Part shown: positions 1-5,869 of the stretch, one piece after another | Layout: each line of letters opens with the position of its first letter | Numbering within the stretch: position 1 is the stretch's first letter | From: JBLHKE01 sp047619485 | GTDB lineage: Bacteria; Verrucomicrobiota; Verrucomicrobiia; Verrucomicrobiales; DEV007 | Assembly: GCA_047619485.1 (NCBI GenBank) | Contig: JBLHKE010000177.1 | Coordinates: forward strand, 1-11,692 | DNA: 11,692 nt | Reading direction: 5' to 3' | Program-made: the position numbers and the translations under genes | Notes under the pieces: generated by a model | Told to the model about the DNA's origin: nothing | Databases searched by the model: none | The model's input: only the letters and a program-made list of their open reading frames with translations

Positions 1-126
1 CAAAGATGCGCAGGAATTTTAGCCAGCACCAAGGCAGATTTCAGCGATGATAGCGGGCTATTTGAGTTGGAAGCTAACGCGGGTGATGGCCAAAATAACC
101 AGCAGATTGTAGGAGTTATTTACTGA
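1..126 (+). CDS. Possible 3' end of a gene entering from the left edge (unknown product)
   Basis: Frame 1 is open from the first base to a TGA at 124-126, giving 41 codons. The peptide is rich in Asp, Glu, Gly and Asn, reads like soluble protein and ends in QQIVGVIY. It would overlap the last 11 bp of the convergent TAXI gene, which is a common arrangement. No domain is recognisable. An open stretch of this length also arises by chance fairly often, so this is only a candidate. If it is not coding, the first 115 bases are simply the downstream flank of the TAXI gene, and no clear terminator is visible in them. Confidence 0.25.
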   Translation, partial: QRCAGILASTKADFSDDSGLFELEANAGDGQNNQQIVGVIY

Positions 127-1456
127 CGAGCCCTAAGCTGTCGATCCGCCGGCGAACAGCGGCTTGCGATGATGCCAGCAGCGTCTGAAAAATGCTGAAC
201 GTTTCGTTCGCCTGCAACTTCTCCGCCACCAGTTGCTGCACTGCCTTGTGTCGTAAGCTGGTTAGATCCCTCTCCATCGCCCGCAGTTGCTCCAGGCCCG
301 GTTCAGAGCCGTCCTGTAGCTTTGTTAGGATTTCTTCGATGCGGACATAGTACTCGTCGATGCGATCCTTCTTCTTTTGCACGACCCACCTCCGCACCGC
401 CATCACCACGCCCCACGCGGCGAAAGCGATCGACAGTAGGAGAGCAATCACCTCGGCATATTTGACCAGGAAACTTGGCTCATCCCTCCGGTAGTAGGCT
501 TCTGCGCCGGGGTGTAGCGGATAGCTAAACAATTCGTCCGTAGATGGAGCTCGGATACGCCCCGCCGCAGGGTGCTGCCGAATCAGCTGCGCCCGGTTGT
601 CGAAAATCGATCGGGTGATCTGGTTCACCACACGGTCCGGAAGATCCGCACGACACACCAACAATGACGGCACCGCGAGCGTCTGCACCGGTTCACGGGG
701 ACGGCCAAGTTCCTCGTCTTCGCTCGGGTAAGTATTAATCGGGATCACATACGGAGTCAGATTCGGGTAGTGCAACCGCAGGCCCTCGACCTCGCTTCCA
801 ACCTGCCCAGGTTTCCCGATACCCATCAGCCGCGCCTCACCTCCCGCCAGGGCGCGGCGGATGGCATCGGCACGCACACCAGCCACCACACACACAGCAT
901 CAACCTCACCGGTCAACAACTTCTCACAGGCGTCTGACATGTCAGTGAACACCGGATCGAACTCGCCCTCGTCGAGTCCGTAATGCTCAAAAAGGCGCAG
1001 CACCACCTGCAGCGTCCCGCTCTGTTTCGGCCCCACGGCAAGGCGCCGCCCCCGCAAGTCACGCAACTGCTTGGAGGCGGAATCGATCGGGACGAGAATG
1101 TGCAACACCTCCTCGTAGAGCGGCGCGATCAGCCGGACACCATCTCCGCCCGGCGTGCCATTCTGCAACAGGGCCAGATCACATTCGCCGCACTCCAGAC
1201 GCTGCATACTCATCACACTGCCGTCGCTCGGTCTTGATTCGAAATTCAAACGCGGGTGATCCTTTCTCACGACTTCAGCAATCCCCTCCGCGAGCGGCTG
1301 GTAGATGCCGCCAGCTTGCCCGGTCGAGATCGAAAGTTGATACGATCGATTCTCCGCCCGAAAGAGCAGCAGCCAGGGCAAGACGACCAGCAATAGGATC
1401 GCAAGCCCAAACAAGATGGGTCGCAGGCGCCGGTATCGATCGGAAGAAAGGGGCAT
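116..1456 (-). CDS. Membrane-anchored TAXI-family (TRAP-type) solute-binding protein
   Basis: This 446-residue protein resembles the TAXI family of TRAP-transporter periplasmic solute-binding proteins, which capture small carboxylate-type ligands. Residues 1-13 are basic and residues 14-32 form a hydrophobic anchor or uncleaved signal. A periplasmic domain of about 300 residues follows. It opens with the family-typical STGQAGGIYQPLAEGIA segment (44-60) and later carries LRGRRLAVGPKQSGT and DACEKLLTGEVDAVCVV. A second span at about 336-354 is followed by basic RRW and a charged, probably coiled-coil cytoplasmic tail (about 357-446). Ordinary TAXI proteins are about 320 residues long, soluble and encoded with TRAP permease genes. 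None is visible here, and the second TM and tail are additions. It may therefore be a ligand sensor or a scaffold rather than a transporter subunit; that part is inference. The ligand is unknown. The ATG at 1456 precedes the anchor directly. No Shine-Dalgarno sequence is visible. Confidence 0.85.
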   Translation of the reverse strand: MPLSSDRYRRLRPILFGLAILLLVVLPWLLLFRAENRSYQLSISTGQAGGIYQPLAEGIAEVVRKDHPRLNFESRPSDGSVMSMQRLECGECDLALLQNGTPGGDGVRLIAPLYEEVLHILVPIDSASKQLRDLRGRRLAVGPKQSGTLQVVLRLFEHYGLDEGEFDPVFTDMSDACEKLLTGEVDAVCVVAGVRADAIRRALAGGEARLMGIGKPGQVGSEVEGLRLHYPNLTPYVIPINTYPSEDEELGRPREPVQTLAVPSLLVCRADLPDRVVNQITRSIFDNRAQLIRQHPAAGRIRAPSTDELFSYPLHPGAEAYYRRDEPSFLVKYAEVIALLLSIAFAAWGVVMAVRRWVVQKKKDRIDEYYVRIEEILTKLQDGSEPGLEQLRAMERDLTSLRHKAVQQLVAEKLQANETFSIFQTLLASSQAAVRRRIDSLGLVSK

Positions 1457-2152
1457 CGGAGTTCGTCTAATTGCAGCGGGGTCGACTAACAGGCACGGTG
1501 TTTGCAGTGGCAGCTCTCATCATTGACTCCCCGGTTCCAATCTTCGCTCATTGCGAGAATTTTAGAGAAATTACGCCGGCTTGCCAAGGGGATTCAGTCC
1601 ACCAGACTTGCGGGACTGCGAGCGTAGCATTCCCATCTCACGATGACACTTGATGAACGATGTGCTGAGGCAAGCAAGCTGCCAGAGGAAGACCGCGGCC
1701 AACTGACCGCCTGAATCAACATCTCCAGATACGAGCTTCGATTCCAAGGTTAGTTGCCAATGCATTCATTGAATTTCTGTCCTTCAGCTGGCAGGATTTC
1801 CATTGCAAGAGTGAACACCAGAGCCAGAACATGTTCAAATCAACCGTTTGAGCCCTGAGGCTTGACGACCTATTGACACCACCTACGAGCTCGGCTACGC
1901 CGGTGCCATATTGTCACCAAATTGGGAACCGCCTATTGACTCTTCAGTCTGAGGATCACTGAAACCGCGCGCAGCTCGAAGAATCCGGAACTTAAACTTC
2001 CTGCTTCGACTTAAACTTTCGAAGGCATCAGCCTGGCGAGGGCTCATTTTTCGGGCGGACAGGAGTGCCCGAATTGCGATGTGGCAATGGTTTGCAACGT
2101 TGCCCGGCAGACGCTGCAGCGGCTTCCCACCTTTCCACTGCCGCGCCGCGGC
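1457..2152. other. Long non-coding interval between the TAXI gene and the ppdK terminator
   Basis: About 700 bp with no convincing gene. The only open frames are short (60-80 codons) and resemble no known protein. It must carry the TAXI promoter (minus strand), but I could not pick out a good -35/-10 pair. Visible structure: the 9-mer cctattgac at 1869-1877 and again at 1932-1940; a 10 bp direct repeat at 1990-2018; and an inverted repeat ttcgggc/gcccgaa at 2050-2056 and 2067-2073. Base composition is less G+C-rich than the flanking genes. It could be a decayed gene or a large regulatory region; the sequence does not decide between them. Confidence 0.5.
1990..2024. repeat. Short direct repeat overlapping an inverted repeat
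   Basis: The 10-mer acttaaactt occurs at 1990-1999 and again at 2009-2018, a 19 bp period. The second copy sits within an inverted repeat, cttcga (2004-2009) and tcgaag (2019-2024). Two identical sites roughly two helical turns apart could be a binding site for a dimeric regulator, but the position is over 500 bp upstream of the TAXI start, so a role there is doubtful. Confidence 0.4.
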
Positions 2153-2190
2153 AAAAAAAACCCCAGCAGCGCTTTCGCACTACCGGGGTT
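2153..2190 (-). terminator. Rho-independent terminator of ppdK
   Basis: Read on the minus strand, arm 2190-2177 and arm 2172-2159 pair along all 14 positions (including four G-U pairs). They enclose a GAAA tetraloop (2176-2173) closed by C-G. The transcript then runs into a U tract encoded by the A run at 2153-2160. Stem length, stable tetraloop and U tract all match a strong intrinsic terminator. It lies about 70 bp past the ppdK stop codon. Confidence 0.92.
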
Positions 2191-2204
2191 CTTGTGGTTC
2201 GCGA

Positions 2205-2232
2205 CGCCTGCTGGGGTTAAGGCCAGCAGGCG
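2205..2232 (-). promoter_or_regulatory. Second hairpin between the ppdK stop and its terminator
   Basis: A perfect 10 bp stem, cgcctgctgg (2205-2214) with ccagcaggcg (2223-2232), encloses an 8-nt loop. It can extend by about 3 bp past a bulged A. It has no U tract of its own. Minus-strand segment 2218-2208 is also exactly complementary to 2169-2159, the 3' arm of the terminator. The two hairpins are therefore alternatives to an 11 bp cross-pairing. It could protect the 3' end of the mRNA or modulate read-through; the function is inference. Confidence 0.6.
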
Positions 2233-2258
2233 CGCTTAGGGATCTGTCGTCCTGAGTC

Positions 2259-5048
2259 TTAGCTGAGTTCGGCGCGGGCCATGCCCTTCTCCTCTAGCGC
2301 TGCTTGCGCGGCGGCAAGCTTGGCGACTGGGATGCGGAACGGGCTACAGCTGACGTAGTTCAATCCGGCGCGGTGGAAGAACTTCACCGAATCTGGATCG
2401 CCACCGTGCTCGCCACAGATGCCGATCTTGAGTTTCGGCTTGGCCTTGCGACCGCCTGCAACACCTGCTTCGACAAGCTGGCCAACGCCAGTTTGATCGA
2501 GGCCGGCGAACGGGTTGACCGACATGATCTCGGCGTCCTGGTATTCCGGGAGGAACGAGCTGGAGTCGTCACGGCTGAGGCCGAGGCAGGTCTGCGTGAG
2601 GTCGTTGGTGCCGAAACTGAAGAACTCAGCGTGCTGCGCAACGTCCTCTGCGGTCAATGCGGCACGTGGGATCTCGATCATCGTTCCGACGGTGTATTTC
2701 AACTGGTTGGCGCGCAGACCGTACTTCTTACGGACCACTGCGGCTGCCGCGTCGATGACTGCTTTCTGGTGCTCGAGCTCTTTGGCGTAGGCGACGAGTG
2801 GAACCATGATCTCTGGGAGAACCTTGGTGCCTTTGGCCTGGACTTCAGCAGCAGCTTCGAGGATGGCCTCAACCTGTGCAGCAGTGATTGGCGGGTAGCT
2901 GACGCCGAGACGGCAACCGCGGTGACCAAGCATCGGGTTCTCCTCGTGGAGGGACTCGATGCGCTTGCTGATCGCAGCTGGGCTCATGTTGATCTTCTTC
3001 GAGAGATCCTTGATCTGAGCCGGCGTCATGGTGCCGATGAACTCGTGGAGCGGTGGGTCGAGCAGGCGGATGGTCGCCGGGCGACCGTCGAGTGCCTTGA
3101 AGATACCTTTGAAGTCCTTCTTCTGGAAGGCCTTGATCTTCTTCAATGCTTTCGCACGGCCGGCGTCGTCGTCTGCGAGGATCATCTCACGGACGGCGTC
3201 GATGCGGTCGCCTTCGAAGAACATGTGCTCGGAACGTGTCAGGCCGATGCCTTCTGCACCGAACTTGATGGCGTTCTTGACCTGCTCTGGCGTGTCAGAG
3301 TTGGTGCGCACACCGAGTTTACGGTGCTTGTCTGCCCAGCTCATGAGCTCGATGAACTTCTTGTAGGTCGGGCTCTTCTTGGCCGCTGCCTTGTTCTCGA
3401 GGAGACCTTGGATGACCTGCGACGGAGACGCTTTGAGCTCGCCTTTGTAGACGTTGCCGACGAAGCCGTTGATCGAGATGAAGTCGCCTTCCTTGAGGGT
3501 AACGCCCCCACCGGAAAGTGTCTTCTTGCTGTAGTCGATCTTCATGCTGTGAGCACCGCACACGCAGACTTTACCCATCTGGCGGGCAACCAGTGCGGCG
3601 TGCGAGGAAGCGCCACCTTCAGTGGTGAGGATGCCTTCTGCAGCGATCATGCCGCGAAGATCTTCCGGAGAAGTAGCCTGGCGGACGAGGATGACTTTTT
3701 GGCCAGTCGCGGCAGCTTTCACTGAGGACTCGGCGGTGAAGTAGATCTGGCCGGAAGCCGCACCTGGACCTGCTGGGAGGCCGTTGCCGATGATCTTGGT
3801 CTTCTTCTCGACGGCTGCGTCGAAGATTGGCGAGAGCAGGTGGCTGAGGTCGTCCGCTGGGATGCGGAGGATCGCTTCTTCCTTGGTGATGAGGCGCTCC
3901 TTGACCATGTCGAGGGCGATGTTTACAGCGGCGAAACCAGTGCGCTTGCCGTTACGAGTCTGGAGCATCCAGAGCTTGCCGCTCTCGATGGTGAACTCGA
4001 TGTCCTGCACGTCGCGGAAGTGCTTCTCGAGGATGCCGCGAACTTTGAGTAGTTCCTTGTGCGACTTCGGAAGGTCTTTGGCCATCTCTGCGACCTGCTT
4101 CGGGGTGCGGACACCTGCGACGACATCTTCGCCCTGGGCGTCGATGAGGTATTCACCGTAGAACACGTTCTCGCCGGTGGCTGGGTCACGGGTGAATGCG
4201 ACACCTGTGCCGGACGCTTTACCTGTGTTACCGAAGACCATCGCCTGAACGTTGACTGCGGTGCCCCACTCGGCTGGGATGCCATACTTGGCGCGGTAGA
4301 CCTTAGCGCGGTCGTTCTCCCATGAGTTGAAGACGGCGTTCACGGAGCCGTAGAGCTGCTCCATTGGATCTTCGGGAAAGTTCTGGCCGCTGCGCTTCTT
4401 GATGAGCTTCTTGAACTCTGCGATCACCCAACGGAGATCTTTCTCCTCGAGGCCGGAGTCGTCTGCGACTTTGGCTTTCGCTTTGGCTTTGTCGAGGATG
4501 ACCTCGTAGGGATCGTGGTGCTCACCTTCGTGTGCCTCAACGCCCATGACGACGGAACCATACATCTGCAGAAAGCGGCGGTAGCTGTCCCAAGCAAACT
4601 TGGCGTTGCCGGTCTTCTTGGCAAGTGCCTCGACGACGGTGTCGTTGATGCCGAGGTTGAGGACGGTGTCCATCATGCCCGGCATCGACTCGCGCGCGCC
4701 GGAGCGGACGGAGAGCAGCAGCGGGTTGTCGAGGTCACCGAATTTTTTGCCCATGACTTCCTCGATCTTGGCGATGTTCGCTTTGATCTCGGCGTCGAGA
4801 GTCTTCGGGTAAGTGAGTTTGTTCGCGTAGTAGTGAGTGCAAACCTCGGTGGTGATCGTCATGCCGGCTGGCACGGGGAGACCGATGTTGGACATCTCTG
4901 CGAGGTTCGCGCCCTTGCCACCAAGGAGAGCCTTCTGCGAGCCATCGCCGTCGGATTTCTTGCCGCCGAAAAAGTAGACGTGCTGGTTCTTTTTAGGAGC
5001 GGCGCTCTTGCGCTTAGCTGCTTTTTTCTTTGCTGCTTTCTTAGCCAT
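2259..5048 (-). CDS. ppdK: Pyruvate, phosphate dikinase
   Basis: PpdK catalyses the reversible conversion of pyruvate, ATP and phosphate to PEP, AMP and PPi in the cytosol. It serves gluconeogenesis or PPi-linked glycolysis. The 929 residues show all family parts. The N-terminal nucleotide-binding domain has GGKGANLAEM, SVRSGARESMPGMMDT and LQTRNGKRTGFAA. The swivelling phosphohistidine domain has catalytic His483 in GGASSHAALVARQMG. The C-terminal PEP/pyruvate barrel has ENPMLGHRGCRLG, GTMIEIPRAAL, FSFGTNDLTQ and the catalytic Cys878 in GICGEHGGDP. Residues 1-22 form a Lys/Ala-rich extension absent from typical enzymes of about 875-900 residues. The usual loop is GGMTSHA, so the Thr that PpdK regulatory kinases modify in plants is Ser481 here. 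The gene is monocistronic: a promoter lies at 5132-5159 and a terminator at 2153-2190. The ATG at 5048 follows an A-rich leader without a Shine-Dalgarno sequence. Identification is secure. Confidence 0.98.
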   Translation of the reverse strand: MAKKAAKKKAAKRKSAAPKKNQHVYFFGGKKSDGDGSQKALLGGKGANLAEMSNIGLPVPAGMTITTEVCTHYYANKLTYPKTLDAEIKANIAKIEEVMGKKFGDLDNPLLLSVRSGARESMPGMMDTVLNLGINDTVVEALAKKTGNAKFAWDSYRRFLQMYGSVVMGVEAHEGEHHDPYEVILDKAKAKAKVADDSGLEEKDLRWVIAEFKKLIKKRSGQNFPEDPMEQLYGSVNAVFNSWENDRAKVYRAKYGIPAEWGTAVNVQAMVFGNTGKASGTGVAFTRDPATGENVFYGEYLIDAQGEDVVAGVRTPKQVAEMAKDLPKSHKELLKVRGILEKHFRDVQDIEFTIESGKLWMLQTRNGKRTGFAAVNIALDMVKERLITKEEAILRIPADDLSHLLSPIFDAAVEKKTKIIGNGLPAGPGAASGQIYFTAESSVKAAATGQKVILVRQATSPEDLRGMIAAEGILTTEGGASSHAALVARQMGKVCVCGAHSMKIDYSKKTLSGGGVTLKEGDFISINGFVGNVYKGELKASPSQVIQGLLENKAAAKKSPTYKKFIELMSWADKHRKLGVRTNSDTPEQVKNAIKFGAEGIGLTRSEHMFFEGDRIDAVREMILADDDAGRAKALKKIKAFQKKDFKGIFKALDGRPATIRLLDPPLHEFIGTMTPAQIKDLSKKINMSPAAISKRIESLHEENPMLGHRGCRLGVSYPPITAAQVEAILEAAAEVQAKGTKVLPEIMVPLVAYAKELEHQKAVIDAAAAVVRKKYGLRANQLKYTVGTMIEIPRAALTAEDVAQHAEFFSFGTNDLTQTCLGLSRDDSSSFLPEYQDAEIMSVNPFAGLDQTGVGQLVEAGVAGGRKAKPKLKIGICGEHGGDPDSVKFFHRAGLNYVSCSPFRIPVAKLAAAQAALEEKGMARAELS

Positions 5049-5131
5049 TTTGTGGTACTGTTAGTAGGTCTCTTGTGGTGGTGTTTTCTAGTGAAAAACC
5101 CCTGAAATTCCGGAGGGAAAAAGGGGACGGA

Positions 5132-5159
5132 ACTTTAGACGATAAGGGTTTCCTGTCAA
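5132..5159 (-). promoter_or_regulatory. Sigma70-like promoter for ppdK
   Basis: On the minus strand a perfect TTGACA -35 box (5159-5154) is followed, after 16 bp, by TAAAGT (5137-5132), a 4/6 match to TATAAT. Transcription would start near 5125 and give a leader of about 77 nt before the ppdK ATG. It is the best promoter match seen in the window and lies in the divergent gap facing the cNMP gene. Confidence 0.5.
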
Positions 5160-5179
5160 TTAAGGCTTTCTGGGCGAAA

Positions 5180-5195
5180 TCGGGATCGCTCCCGA
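5180..5195. repeat. Inverted repeat upstream of the cNMP-binding gene
   Basis: TCGGGA and TCCCGA are separated by TCGC, a 6 bp perfect stem ending 18 bp before the ATG at 5214. It lies upstream of the ppdK -35 box as well. It may be an operator for either divergent gene or a hairpin in the leader of the + strand transcript. A somewhat similar palindrome (cggaa-tcg-ttccg, 8337-8349) lies in front of rnr. Confidence 0.3.
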
Positions 5196-5213
5196 CGTGA
5201 TTTCCTTGCCCAG

Positions 5214-5738
5214 ATGGCATCATCGACTAAGCTCCCACAACCCCACCCTATGGACACCGAACTTCCTGAACACTCCTTGCCCGCTACCGGCGCCCTAGCC
5301 GATCTGCCCCCCGAGATCAGACAGCAGTTGGCTGCGGCTGGCGATTTCGTCACTTTGCCCGAAGGCAGCTACCTCGCCATCGAAGGGCGCCAGCCTGAGT
5401 TCCTCTATGTCATTCTCACGGGCTCGGTCGCGGTGCGCTGCCATTCCCACGGGGAGACCATCGATCTCGCCGAGCTCGGTGCGGGCGAGACGGTCTGCGA
5501 GATGTCGGCAATCAATCCACACATTTCAAAATCGACGGTGCGCACTAACCAAGAGACGCACGTGTGGCAGATCAAGCAGGAGGAGTTCAGAGCATTCATG
5601 ACGGGCGACCCGGCAGTGGGACTGGTGATCATGACCGCATTGGCGAAAGAACTCTGCCGCCGCATCCACCAGGACAGCGAACGCACGATGCACATGGTGG
5701 ACGAGGTCCACACAGCTTCCTACGAAGCGGATATCTAA
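5214..5738 (+). CDS. Stand-alone cyclic-nucleotide-binding-domain protein
   Basis: A 174-residue protein with a CRP-type cNMP-binding beta-roll at about residues 28-150: LPEGSYLAIEG, FLYVILTGSVAV and the phosphate-binding cassette GETVCEMS...SKSTV (91-109). Glu96 matches CRP Glu72, but the position of the essential CRP Arg82 is Lys106, so normal cAMP or cGMP binding is in doubt. There is no DNA-binding winged helix after the domain, only a helical, charged tail of about 25 residues. It therefore cannot be a classical transcription factor and may act by protein contact, perhaps as a regulatory subunit. It has neither signal peptide nor TM segment. The ATG at 5214 gives the longest frame. Met13 (5250) is also possible, and neither start has a Shine-Dalgarno sequence. 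It is transcribed away from ppdK, about 165 bp distant; a functional link is unproven. Confidence 0.85.
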   Translation: MASSTKLPQPHPMDTELPEHSLPATGALADLPPEIRQQLAAAGDFVTLPEGSYLAIEGRQPEFLYVILTGSVAVRCHSHGETIDLAELGAGETVCEMSAINPHISKSTVRTNQETHVWQIKQEEFRAFMTGDPAVGLVIMTALAKELCRRIHQDSERTMHMVDEVHTASYEADI

Positions 5739-5803
5739 TCGGCCTCGCCACAGGTGGCAGGAAGATTGATGCTCGGGAGAGATCAACAAAGCGCATTTTT
5801 GGA

Positions 5804-5862
5804 CGGCAAGAATGCCGACGAACTCCCGGGATCGGCAATCGAGGCGCTGCCGGGAGTTCATC
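5804..5862. terminator. Hairpins in the gap between converging cNMP and rnr genes
   Basis: A small stem-loop, cggca-agaa-tgccg (5804-5817), is followed by a long one, gaactcccgg (5820-5829) with ccgggagttc (5850-5859). The long one extends to 13 pairs if position 5819 pairs as G-U, which works only in minus-strand RNA. This favours service to rnr, whose stop codon lies 8 bp away. Neither hairpin is followed by a U tract, so termination by these alone is uncertain. They may act as 3' stabilisers. Confidence 0.4.
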
Positions 5863-5869
5863 AATCCAC

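Noticed and set aside
1571..1765. 64-codon minus-strand frame in the long intergenic interval
   Set aside because: No similarity recognised, no start signal, and its length is within chance expectation. A gene remnant cannot be excluded.
1873..1901. TTGACA at 1873-1878 as a + strand promoter
   Set aside because: No -10 box at usable spacing and no + strand gene downstream before the antisense of ppdK.
2304..3725. 473-codon open frame antisense to ppdK
   Set aside because: It lies wholly inside the ppdK coding region on the opposite strand and is created by GC-rich codon bias. Its translation has no recognisable motifs.
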